In this document: in pieces, positions 27,700 through 35,087 of the stretch | How positions within the stretch are numbered: position 1 is the first letter of the stretch | Layout of the letters: each line of letters begins with the position of its first letter | Assembly (NCBI RefSeq): GCF_003711225.1 | Contig: NZ_CP031030.1 | Location: 5,941,501-6,005,500, forward strand | Direction of reading: 5' to 3' | DNA: 64,000 nucleotides | Source: Runella sp. SP2 | GTDB taxonomy: Bacteria; Bacteroidota; Bacteroidia; Cytophagales; Spirosomataceae | Program-made: the position numbers and the translations under genes | The notes under the pieces: generated by a model | Told to the model about the DNA's origin: nothing | Database searches by the model: none | What the model saw: only the letters and a program-made list of their open reading frames with translations

Positions 27700-27910
27700 C
27701 GAAAAGTTCTCTAGCTGTTTTTAACTTAATCTTCCCTTGAGCGTGAAGTTCTGCTTGGCGGAAAGACCGTTCGAGGCTATCCAAAAACTCCTCTTTGGTA
27801 GGTGGTTGGTCGCTGTCATCATCTTCTATTTTTACTTTTGCTTTGACGGCCTTGGCCATTTCTAAAAACAAATTTCGATGACGCTCTTTCGTTTCTATAA
27901 TGATTCGCAT
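27689..27910 (-). CDS. Antitoxin of the RelE/ParE pair
   Basis: 73 residues, acidic in the middle (KVKIEDDDSDQPPTKEEFLDSLERSFRQAE) with a helical C-terminus (KLKTARELFDEL) typical of toxin-wrapping antitoxin tails. No clear DNA-binding domain is visible; the basic N-terminal helix (MRIIIETKERHRNLFLEMAKAVKAK) could dimerise. Gene order (antitoxin first) and the 11-nt overlap with the toxin gene support the call. Confidence 0.82.
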   Translation of the reverse strand: MRIIIETKERHRNLFLEMAKAVKAKVKIEDDDSDQPPTKEEFLDSLERSFRQAELHAQGKIKLKTARELFDEL

Positions 27911-27930
27911 GACTTGAGCTGTTTACTGAC

Positions 27931-27938
27931 CAAAAGTA
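27931..27938 (-). promoter_or_regulatory. -7 box TACTTTTG of the toxin-antitoxin genes
   Basis: Exact TAnnTTTG match on the minus strand in the 40-nt gap after the permease gene, 20 nt before the antitoxin start codon. It suggests that the pair, and perhaps the M1 peptidase, has its own promoter. Confidence 0.5.
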
Positions 27939-27950
27939 TGAAAATATTTT

Positions 27951-29027
27951 TTACCTCGGTAATGTCTTGTACAACACAAAACCAATTGCGGCAAAAATGA
28001 TATTAGGCAGCCATACCGCCACGATAGCAGGAATAGTACCGGATTCGGCAATCCCTTTGGCCAACATAAAAAACAACAGATAGACGAAGGCCAATATAAA
28101 CCCAAACGCAATTTGCAACCCTGAACCACGGCGGCTTTTTCGGGCCGATACAACTACTCCGATGATGGTCAGGATGATAAAGGCAAAGGGGTGCGTAAAG
28201 CGGGTGTATTTTTCGAGCAAATAAGTCTCGACCCCGTCGGCTCCGCGAAGTTTTAGCAAATCAATATAGTCATTGAGTTGTGTTAGCGTTAGCTCTTCGA
28301 AACGATTTTTATCATTTTCAAAGTCTTTGGGACTGAGGTTCAGCGTGGTGTCAATTTGTGTCCCTTTGGTGATGGTTTCGGTCAGGCCGTCGATTTTCCG
28401 AATTCGATAATCGTAAACCGTCCATTTTTTCTTTTTAGGCTCCCAAACGATGCGGTCAGAAGTAAGTTTTTCTTTCAGTTGATTGCCTTCGATGCGTTCT
28501 AGTGTAAACTTATATCCCGTTAGCGAAGCGTTGTTGTAACTCTCAAGGTAAGCATACAGTTTAGGAGCTACTTTAATGTGGAAGTTGCGCTGATTGAAAT
28601 AATATTGGTCTTCGATGTATTTGTATTCAAACCCCAATCGGATTTTGTTAGCTCTAGGAATGACCCAGCCTACCATGTAAAACGTAAACAAAGCCAACAT
28701 GGCCGAACCAATAAAATAAGGAACCAACATCCTTAGAAAACTTACCCCGCTACTAAAAATGGCAATGATTTCGGTGCGAGCTGCCATCCGAGCCGTAAAG
28801 AAAACGGTGGCAATAAATACCAACAGTGGGCTAAGGTAGTTGGCGTAGTAAGGAATCAGATTGGCGTAATAGTCAAACAGAATCTCGCTCGCAGGCGGGT
28901 TGAACTTACGGAAGTTGTCGATTTTTTCGGTGAAGTCAATCACGCAGATAATAAGCAACGTGATGAGCACCGTAAAAACGTAAGTAATGAGAAAGTTTTT
29001 AAGAATATAACGGTCTAATAGTTTCAT
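27951..29027 (-). CDS. LptF/LptG-family permease
   Basis: 358 residues. Three N-terminal helices (about 12-35, 60-78, 100-125), a periplasmic beta-jellyroll domain (about 140-265) and three C-terminal helices match the LptF/LptG subunits of the lipopolysaccharide export ABC transporter. The first helix with KLLDRYILKNFLITY and the coupling region ARMAARTEIIAIFSSGVS are characteristic. It probably moves LPS from the inner membrane to the periplasmic bridge with LptB encoded elsewhere. It overlaps the DUF6169-like gene by 4 nt. Confidence 0.9.
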   Translation of the reverse strand: MKLLDRYILKNFLITYVFTVLITLLIICVIDFTEKIDNFRKFNPPASEILFDYYANLIPYYANYLSPLLVFIATVFFTARMAARTEIIAIFSSGVSFLRMLVPYFIGSAMLALFTFYMVGWVIPRANKIRLGFEYKYIEDQYYFNQRNFHIKVAPKLYAYLESYNNASLTGYKFTLERIEGNQLKEKLTSDRIVWEPKKKKWTVYDYRIRKIDGLTETITKGTQIDTTLNLSPKDFENDKNRFEELTLTQLNDYIDLLKLRGADGVETYLLEKYTRFTHPFAFIILTIIGVVVSARKSRRGSGLQIAFGFILAFVYLLFFMLAKGIAESGTIPAIVAVWLPNIIFAAIGFVLYKTLPR

Positions 29028-29356
29028 GATTTATAATCAGAGTACATTTGATAGCTTTCTAAAAAAGCATTTAAGAGGTTCTCCCGTTCGGTGTTATTTC
29101 TATGGATTAGAACAGCTCCTAAAATAACAACATCGTCTAATGAAAACGAAAAATCGTACTTTTCGAGGTCAGTAGTACGGAATTTTATAAACCATTTATC
29201 AAAGACTCTTTTTCGTGCAAACTGTTTTTTATCGATACTCTCGCAAACATAAATCAGCACATTTTGATGATTTTCGAAGAAATTGGATAAAAAATATAAA
29301 ATCGTCGAAGGGACTCTTGCGTCAACAGGCAGTTCTTTGAAACTAAATTCTAACAA
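29024..29356 (-). CDS. DUF6169-like small protein
   Basis: 110 residues from a TTG start (no ATG exists near the N-terminus). The pattern FSFKELPVDARVPSTILYFLSNFFENHQNVLIYVCES ... RKRVFDKWFIKF resembles the Bacteroidota family of unknown function DUF6169, which I recall rather than could check. No signal peptide or metal motif is visible. The gene overlaps a 49-residue ORF upstream by 14 nt and the permease gene downstream by 4 nt. A two-gene regulatory or toxin-antitoxin-like module is possible but unproven. Confidence 0.6.
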   Translation of the reverse strand: MLEFSFKELPVDARVPSTILYFLSNFFENHQNVLIYVCESIDKKQFARKRVFDKWFIKFRTTDLEKYDFSFSLDDVVILGAVLIHRNNTERENLLNAFLESYQMYSDYKS

Positions 29357-29492
29357 TTTTGCGACCCTTTTTGTTAATGATAGATGTGTTACCTTTACTC
29401 AATTCTTGATGAATTTCGTTTTTATCACTCATCATTTTTCGTACAGTTTCTTCTAAACTGCTTCCTTTAGGAATATTGATTTTGATTTCCAT
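29343..29492 (-). CDS. Small ORF (49 residues) upstream of DUF6169-like gene
   Basis: ATG at 29492, stop at 29343. The product begins MEIKINIPKGSSLEETVRK and ends with the basic stretch NKKGRKIVRI. It is too short for most gene finders. Evidence for it being real: an ATG start, a 14-nt overlap with the next gene in another frame (the geometry of coupled pairs) and an amphipathic, charged product like the partners of small toxins. Without comparative data the call is tentative. Confidence 0.55.
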   Translation of the reverse strand: MEIKINIPKGSSLEETVRKMMSDKNEIHQELSKGNTSIINKKGRKIVRI

Positions 29493-29595
29493 GGTGCTTG
29501 CAGTTGTATAAATCTTTGATTCTATTTACTAAACCATGCTGACTACTATTTAGCAAGTGTGGTTTTCTTGTTTTACACAAAGCTACTAAAATAAT

Positions 29596-29624
29596 AAAAC
29601 CGCTCGTAATCAACGAGCGGTTTT
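29596..29624 (-). terminator. Terminator of the dsbD gene
   Basis: AAAACCGCTCG (29596-29606) pairs perfectly with CGAGCGGTTTT (29614-29624), 9 nt beyond the stop at 29633 on the minus strand. Confidence 0.85.
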
Positions 29625-29632
29625 TAGATTAT

Positions 29633-31684
29633 TTAACGCTTAAACTTCGAAAGTCCAGAATCGAGAAATTGCACAAATTCTTCGGTGCTTGCGTAGCCAA
29701 TGGGCTTGGTGAGTAGCTCACCTTCGGGGCTGATGACGCAGTAAAAGGGCTGAGCGTTGTTGTTAAATTTCGTAATTTGCAAATCCGCGTTTTTGTCACC
29801 GATGGTTGTTTTTTCGCGCTTATCGTAAGTTGATACAAACTGTTGTTCTTTAGGAAGTTCGGTTTTGTCATCCACGTAAAGCGAAGCAATCACAAACTCT
29901 TTCTTGAGGCGGTCCAGCACTTCGGGTTGCGGCCAAACGTTGGCTTCCATTTTGCGGCAGTTGGCGCAATTGAAACCTGTAAAATCAACAAATACAGGTT
30001 TGCCTGCGGCTTTGGCTTGGGCCAAGGCTTGTTCGTAATCAAAAAATCCTTCAAGGCCATGTGGTAAGTGAGGTTTGCTGCGGTCAAGTTTGGCCGTATT
30101 TCCCGTACTTGTTCCACCAACGGCGTTGGTCAAGAAAAAGTCTTGAGTTTGTTCAGGAGGCAACCAGCCCGACAATGCCCGAAGAGGCGCTCCAAACATC
30201 CCTGGAAGCATATATACTACGAAAGCGAAAGTCGAAGACGAAATCAATAAGCGCGGAATCGTTACTCCTTTTACAGGAGAGTCTTTGTCCATGCGAAGTT
30301 TACCAAGTACATAAAAACCAATGATGGTGAACAAAACAATCCAAATCGCGAGGAAAATTTCGCGGTCAAGCACATTCCAGCGGTAAGCTAAGTCAATGTT
30401 ACTCAAAAACTTGAGTGCCAATGCAAACTCCAATAACCCAAATACCACCTTAAATTCGTTGAGCCATCCACCCGATTTGGGAAGGCTTTTCAAGAATTTC
30501 GGGAACATGGCTAAGCCCGTAAACACCACGGCGAAAGGCATTGAAAAAGCAATCATCCCAAGCACAGGACGCATCACTTCGTTGCCTTTGGAGGCCAAAA
30601 TAAGGAGCGAACCTGCAATGGGTGCTGTACACGAAAACGAAACCACAACGAGTGTAAGGGCCATGAAGAAAATTCCGATAAGGCCGCCTTTATCGGCTTG
30701 TTTATCGACATTATTCACAAATGAACTTGGCAACACTATCTCAAATAGACCCAAAAACGACAAACCAAATAAGATAAATACCACAAAGAAAATGGCGTTG
30801 GGCGCCCAGTGGGTACTGATAAAGTTGGCGGCTTGTGCTCCTCCAATGCGTGATACTAAGAAACCCAGTAAGGTAAAAATAGAAACGATGGAAAGGCCAT
30901 ACAACAAAGCCTTGCCAGTGCCGTGCTCTTGTTTGGTAAAATAACTCACCGTCATCGGCATGATAGGATAAATACATGGCATGAAAATAGACGCCAAACC
31001 TCCCAAGAAACAAGCTAATAAGAAACTCCACAACGACTCTTCTTCGGCGGGTTCTGGGGTAGTTGTCGTTTCTGAAGATTCAGCAACTGCCCCAGACGTT
31101 GTTTCTGGAGCGGTAGTTGGTGTTGCGGCAACAGTATTGCTGTCTTTGGTGGGAGTTGCCGTAACTTGCTCGATTGGCTGGCCTGCTACGGGCTGAGTTG
31201 TAGTAGCGGCCGCAGCGTCGGCAGCTACTTTAATATCGGTAATTTTAAAATCAGCACTTCCCATGGTGCAGAGCCCATCGTTTTGGCAAGTTTGATAATC
31301 AACTGCTACTTCGATTTGCGGGTTGGCCTTGAGAATCTTTACTTTTTGTACAAAAGAACCCGTGCCTTCTGCGACGCTTGTATTGCCTCCCCAAACCTCT
31401 TCGTAAAAGTTGTGAAACCCAACGGGTTTTATTTTACCTACCAATTGATACGTATCATTGGGCTTGAACTTAAACTCAGTAGGATTTGGGCCATCCTTTA
31501 CCTCAAATTCGGTCGAGTACAAATGCCAAGTGGGATCGATAGCCGCAATGAACTTAATTTCGACAACGTCTCCTACTTTTACCTCTTTTTTAGGCGATTC
31601 GACATTCCATTTTGCGTGATTTTGGACTTGCCCAAAGGTGGTGAGGGTCAAGAGTATTAAAAGAGCACTGATTACACTTTTCAT
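29633..31684 (-). CDS. dsbD: Thiol:disulfide interchange protein DsbD
   Basis: 683 residues in three parts: signal peptide and an N-terminal beta domain (about 20-150), a Thr/Glu-rich linker (about 155-215), about eight transmembrane helices containing the CcdA-type LASIFMPCIYPIMPMTVSYF, and a C-terminal thioredoxin domain with FNCANCRKME near residue 575. This protein carries electrons from cytoplasmic thioredoxin to periplasmic disulfide isomerases and cytochrome c maturation. It begins 27 nt after the DUF3365 gene, probably as one transcript. Confidence 0.9.
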   Translation of the reverse strand: MKSVISALLILLTLTTFGQVQNHAKWNVESPKKEVKVGDVVEIKFIAAIDPTWHLYSTEFEVKDGPNPTEFKFKPNDTYQLVGKIKPVGFHNFYEEVWGGNTSVAEGTGSFVQKVKILKANPQIEVAVDYQTCQNDGLCTMGSADFKITDIKVAADAAAATTTQPVAGQPIEQVTATPTKDSNTVAATPTTAPETTSGAVAESSETTTTPEPAEEESLWSFLLACFLGGLASIFMPCIYPIMPMTVSYFTKQEHGTGKALLYGLSIVSIFTLLGFLVSRIGGAQAANFISTHWAPNAIFFVVFILFGLSFLGLFEIVLPSSFVNNVDKQADKGGLIGIFFMALTLVVVSFSCTAPIAGSLLILASKGNEVMRPVLGMIAFSMPFAVVFTGLAMFPKFLKSLPKSGGWLNEFKVVFGLLEFALALKFLSNIDLAYRWNVLDREIFLAIWIVLFTIIGFYVLGKLRMDKDSPVKGVTIPRLLISSSTFAFVVYMLPGMFGAPLRALSGWLPPEQTQDFFLTNAVGGTSTGNTAKLDRSKPHLPHGLEGFFDYEQALAQAKAAGKPVFVDFTGFNCANCRKMEANVWPQPEVLDRLKKEFVIASLYVDDKTELPKEQQFVSTYDKREKTTIGDKNADLQITKFNNNAQPFYCVISPEGELLTKPIGYASTEEFVQFLDSGLSKFKR

Positions 31685-31711
31685 AAAATACGTTATAGAT
31701 AACGGTTTGTT

Positions 31712-32305
31712 TTACTTAATTTTTTGCAACGACTTGGCGTTTACCTTTCGTATAACTTCGTTTCGTTTAAACTTTACGCGCCAGACCGCCAAATGTGTGG
31801 CATCTTCCCCAAAACATTTGTGACAAATGCTACTTTGCAGCGAAACGGGCGCATTATATACCAGTACCGTGTCGCCTAACTTTTGAATATTTGGGATTTG
31901 CGAGAGTTTGTTTTCCGCATTATATACGTACGCATCAAGAACTTCTTTTTCTTTGGCCGACAATGCGGGGTTTTTGAGGTCTTTTGTACCTAAGAGGTTG
32001 ATTTCTGCGGTATATAACTTTTCCAATGAGTCTATTTGTGGCAACTTTTGCAATTGGCAAAAAGCCACAGCATCTGAAGGGGATTTCGCTAGGGAGTTTT
32101 CGAGGTTTGCTTGTGCTTGTTTTACAATTCTTTGGCCCCAGTCATCCACAATAGTCACGACTTGTTGGGTCGTAACGCGTTTGATTTGCATACTTTTTAC
32201 CTTCTCAACGGCTTCTTTGGAGCCATTGACACGCCTTTCCATATTGCAACTAACAAATAATAGACCAATGAACGCTACGAGCGTAAACGACGAGGGATAA
32301 TTCAC
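31712..32305 (-). CDS. DUF3365 (Tll0287-like) lipoprotein with CHKC motif
   Basis: 197 residues. LLFVSCN near the N-terminus is a lipobox, so it is probably a lipoprotein. The body (VTIVDDWGQRIVKQAQANLENSL ... FCQLQKLPQIDSLEKLY) is the DUF3365/Tll0287-like heme-sensor-type domain. In many members the C-terminal region has a CxxCH heme site; here it reads SSICHKCFGEDATHLAVW near residue 163, with His between the cysteines and no CxxCH. It precedes dsbD in one transcript, which fits a thiol- or heme-linked role. Confidence 0.75.
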   Translation of the reverse strand: MNYPSSFTLVAFIGLLFVSCNMERRVNGSKEAVEKVKSMQIKRVTTQQVVTIVDDWGQRIVKQAQANLENSLAKSPSDAVAFCQLQKLPQIDSLEKLYTAEINLLGTKDLKNPALSAKEKEVLDAYVYNAENKLSQIPNIQKLGDTVLVYNAPVSLQSSICHKCFGEDATHLAVWRVKFKRNEVIRKVNAKSLQKIK

Positions 32306-32325
32306 AAAGAGATGGATTTAGAATA

Positions 32326-32357
32326 CAAAATTATCTTTATTCTGATGTAAAGCCAAA
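32326..32357 (-). promoter_or_regulatory. Promoter of DUF3365-dsbD unit
   Basis: On the minus strand TTTG (32354-32357) and TAATTTTG (32326-32333) are separated by 20 bp. The -7 box ends 20 nt before the start codon at 32305, giving a leader of about 15 nt. Confidence 0.7.
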
Positions 32358-32530
32358 ACGCCTCAGCAACTGGTTTGGTTCAGAAAAAAGCGTTACGAAA
32401 GCCGTATTTGTTGATAATATATGTATAAAGTGCAATTTCTTTTGGCCATTACCCCTGCACTACAAACAAGTATTTTGGAGCTGCTTGATATTTAAAATTA
32501 CAACTATTTCTTCAAAACCTACTATTTTGG

Positions 32531-32549
32531 TAACGTTCCCGATAACGAT
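32531..32549. promoter_or_regulatory. Possible operator, TAACGTT/TAACGAT direct repeat
   Basis: Two TAACGWT heptamers with a 12-bp period (32531-32537 and 32543-32549), about 134 nt upstream of the GntR gene. It could be a binding site for that regulator, but the match is short and may be chance. Confidence 0.3.
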
Positions 32550-32682
32550 TGCATAAAAAAATCCGTAAAAAGCCACCCTAAGTTTAATTATAACTTCCTA
32601 TATTTCAATTAACAAGTCAACTACCCAAAAAGTACGTCTTTTAATGTTTCTTAAAAAAAGACAATTTTAAATAGGAAATAAG

Positions 32683-33699
32683 ATGAACAGTGCTCTAATT
32701 TCAATTAATCCCTCTGATAAAGTACCTAAGTACAAGCAAATTGTGCAATCGGTGATGCGGGATATTGAAAGAGGGGTTTTGAAAAAAGGAGATCAGCTGC
32801 CGTCGATAAGCGAACTGAGTATTGAGTATTTGTTGGCTCGTGACACGGTAGAAAAAGCGTACCGCGAGCTGCGGGCGAAGGGGCTTATCACATCGGTACA
32901 AGGAAAAGGCTATTATGTGCAGTCGGATAGTGATAAGAAAATTAAAATACTTTTGATTTTCAATAAATTAAGCTCTTATAAGAAGATAATTTATTACTCA
33001 TTCTTAAAAGCGCTTGGCGATACTGCGATTGTGGATTTGCAGGTACACCATTACAGTGCAAGTCGTTTCCAGGAAATCATTGAGCAAAATTTGGGTGCTT
33101 ACAACTATTACGTGGTCATGCCGCATTTTACCCAAGACCTCGATAAAGCTGGTTATTTGGATACGTTGAAAAGCATTCCGAAGAATGAGCTGGTGTTGTT
33201 AGACCGAGATATTCCCGAACTGACTTCTAATCCACTGAGCATTTATCAGCGTTTTGATAAGGATATTTTTGAAGCGTTGGAAAATGCCAATGATTTGCTC
33301 TTGAAATACTCAAAAATAGCCCTGGTTTTTCCGTCGGACGGAAATTATCCCGTGGAAATTGTACAGGGCGTGAGAAATTTCTGCATCAATTACCATAAAA
33401 AATTTGAAGTAAAGGATACCATTAACGACGAAATACTGGAGACAAAAACGGCCTACATCGTCGTAGAAGAAAACGACTTGGCGGAGTTAGCCAAAAAAGT
33501 AAAACAGGCAGGATATACGCTCGGCAAAGAAATAGGTTTGATTTCGTTTAATGAAACGACACTCAAGGAGTTGCTAGGAATCACAGTCGTCAGTACCGAT
33601 TTTGAGACGATGGGACGTACAGCAGCTTCGCTTTTGTTGAACAAACAACGAATAAAAGTAAAAAACCCATTTTACATGATTCGGAGAGGATCTTTGTGA
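32683..33699 (+). CDS. GntR-family regulator with sugar-binding-like domain
   Basis: 338 residues. The winged helix (about 15-78) reads YKQIVQSVMRDIERGVLKKGDQLPSI-SELS and ARDTVEKAYRELRAKGLI, typical of GntR. The C-terminal domain is like a periplasmic-binding/LacI effector domain (KILLIFNKLS ... YNYYVVMPHF ... VLLDRDIPEL ... GLISFNETTLKELLGITVVST). Such hybrid GntR-LacI regulators in Bacteroidota sense sugars. It lies next to two GH105 hydrolase genes on the opposite strand, so pectin-derived sugars are a reasonable guess for its ligand. Confidence 0.87.
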   Translation: MNSALISINPSDKVPKYKQIVQSVMRDIERGVLKKGDQLPSISELSIEYLLARDTVEKAYRELRAKGLITSVQGKGYYVQSDSDKKIKILLIFNKLSSYKKIIYYSFLKALGDTAIVDLQVHHYSASRFQEIIEQNLGAYNYYVVMPHFTQDLDKAGYLDTLKSIPKNELVLLDRDIPELTSNPLSIYQRFDKDIFEALENANDLLLKYSKIALVFPSDGNYPVEIVQGVRNFCINYHKKFEVKDTINDEILETKTAYIVVEENDLAELAKKVKQAGYTLGKEIGLISFNETTLKELLGITVVSTDFETMGRTAASLLLNKQRIKVKNPFYMIRRGSL

Positions 33700-33707
33700 T
33701 GTGGAGA

Positions 33708-33723
33708 GGGTTGCTCACAACCC
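33708..33723. repeat. REP-like hairpin copy 2
   Basis: GGGTTG-CTCA-CAACCC, 8 nt after the GntR stop codon. Same core as copy 3, 33 bp further on in the same orientation. Confidence 0.8.
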
Positions 33724-33756
33724 GACGGTTTCTGAGAGGGTCGAATATTGTGCTAA

Positions 33757-33772
33757 GGGTTGCTCACAACCC
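33757..33772. repeat. REP-like hairpin copy 3
   Basis: GGGTTG-CTCA-CAACCC preceded by TGTGCTAA, close to the TGTGCTGA flank of copies 4 and 7. A GTCGAAT motif lies just upstream (33740-33746). Confidence 0.8.
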
Positions 33773-33820
33773 GCCTGAAAAGAGAATAAGAATTTTTACT
33801 GAGAGGAACAGATGGTTTTT

Positions 33821-33856
33821 AAACAGCCCGTAAAATTTTACGGGCTGTTTTTTTTA
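33821..33856 (+). terminator. Terminator, perfect 30-bp palindrome
   Basis: AAACAGCCCGTAAAA (33821-33835) is followed directly by its reverse complement (33836-33850) and T residues to 33856. It can end the GntR transcript, and possibly also the GH105 transcript from the other side (stop 33927). Confidence 0.8.
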
Positions 33857-33926
33857 TCTCCAATAGTAGCGCACTCAAAACAACATCTATTGATGAGCTA
33901 GTTGGTTTTTAAGCAGAAGGTGGGTA

Positions 33927-35048
33927 TTATAACTTCACAACTTCGGTGCCTGCCAAGAGAAAACAGCCCAAGCCAAAGTCTTCGTAATCGGGTTGTTTGT
34001 CGTAGCTGAGAGGTTGGCCATCTTTGGGCTCTTTTCCCGTGCCTTGCACCCAGCCTAAAAAGCCGTTGGGATGGACACATTCTTTTAGCATGGCATTCAT
34101 GGCCTTGGCAACGACGGGCTGGTACGTTTTCTTGTCCAAAAGACCAGTACGCATTCCCCACGCCATTCCATATACAAAAAGAGCCGTACCAGTAAGTTCT
34201 TTACCTCCAAAATCCGTTTCGTCGGTTAGGCTTACGTTCCAGTAGCCATCGGGGCGCTGGAGGGCAGACAGGGCTTTCATCATTTCGAGGTACGTTTTTT
34301 GGTATTCTTCGCGGTGAGGGGCGTTTTTGGGCATAATGTCGAGTACCCGTACCAAAGCTGCTACTACCCAGCCATTCCCGCGCGACCAATAGCAGTTTTT
34401 ACCTGCGGGGGTTTTGTACGGTGGGTCAAAGTCCTTATCGCGCCACCAAAGCCCTTCGGCAGGGTTGTAAAGCCCCTTGTCGCCGTGCTGGTTTTTGGTG
34501 AACAAATACATATCGTACATTTTTTCGTAGTAGCGATTGTCGTCATAAATTACCCCCAACTTGGCAAAAACGGGCATCGCCATTTGCAGGGCATCCACCC
34601 ACGACCAGTCATCTTTCTTTTCGCTGTTGACTAGGTTGTCCATGCAGGCTTTGATGTCGCGGATACGTTCCTCTTTTTTATCCATGAGGTAGAGGTCAAT
34701 GTAGGTTTGTCCGCAGCATTGGTCATCGCCGTTGCGGGTAGTAATGCCATTCCGAAGTCCCCATTTATGGACTTCTCCCCACGAAATAGCATAGTCGAGG
34801 TACTGTTTTTGAGGGTCAATTTGGTAAAGCGCCATGAGTCCCTCGTAATAAACGCCACGGGTCCAGATATTGCTGGGGCGTGTACGGTCTTTTCCTACAA
34901 TAGGTTTTCCCACATCCGACCATTTGTTCATAAAATACGCATTGGCCGAGGTCATGGCTTTTAAGAGGTCTTTCTTTTTGGGCAGTTTTTGGGCAAAAAC
35001 AGCGGTTGTTACCCACAAACTACAGCAAATGATAGTTATATATTTCAC
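33927..35048 (-). CDS. GH88/GH105-family unsaturated glycuronyl hydrolase
   Basis: 373 residues with signal peptide (to AVFAQ). The (alpha/alpha)6-barrel signatures WTRGVYYEGLMALYQI, NGDDQCCGQTYIDLY, WWRDKDFDPPYKTPAGKNCYWSRGNGWVVAAL and GTALFVYGMAWGM are those of GH105 (YteR-like) enzymes, with the catalytic Asp in DDQ. It removes delta-4,5-unsaturated uronic acid from oligosaccharides left by pectate or rhamnogalacturonan lyases. It starts 40 nt after the second GH105 gene stop, probably one operon. Confidence 0.9.
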   Translation of the reverse strand: MKYITIICCSLWVTTAVFAQKLPKKKDLLKAMTSANAYFMNKWSDVGKPIVGKDRTRPSNIWTRGVYYEGLMALYQIDPQKQYLDYAISWGEVHKWGLRNGITTRNGDDQCCGQTYIDLYLMDKKEERIRDIKACMDNLVNSEKKDDWSWVDALQMAMPVFAKLGVIYDDNRYYEKMYDMYLFTKNQHGDKGLYNPAEGLWWRDKDFDPPYKTPAGKNCYWSRGNGWVVAALVRVLDIMPKNAPHREEYQKTYLEMMKALSALQRPDGYWNVSLTDETDFGGKELTGTALFVYGMAWGMRTGLLDKKTYQPVVAKAMNAMLKECVHPNGFLGWVQGTGKEPKDGQPLSYDKQPDYEDFGLGCFLLAGTEVVKL

Positions 35049-35087
35049 GTTAATGGTTTGATTTTCATTGTATTGAAAAAAAGACTA

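Larger units (their letters stand above)
32306..32682. other. 377-nt intergenic region before the GntR gene
   Basis: Holds the full minus-strand promoter of the DUF3365-dsbD unit (32326-32357) and a TAACGTT/TAACGAT direct repeat at 32531-32549. I saw no open frame worth calling and no exact TAnnTTTG box for the GntR gene. The rest is AT-rich. Confidence 0.5.
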
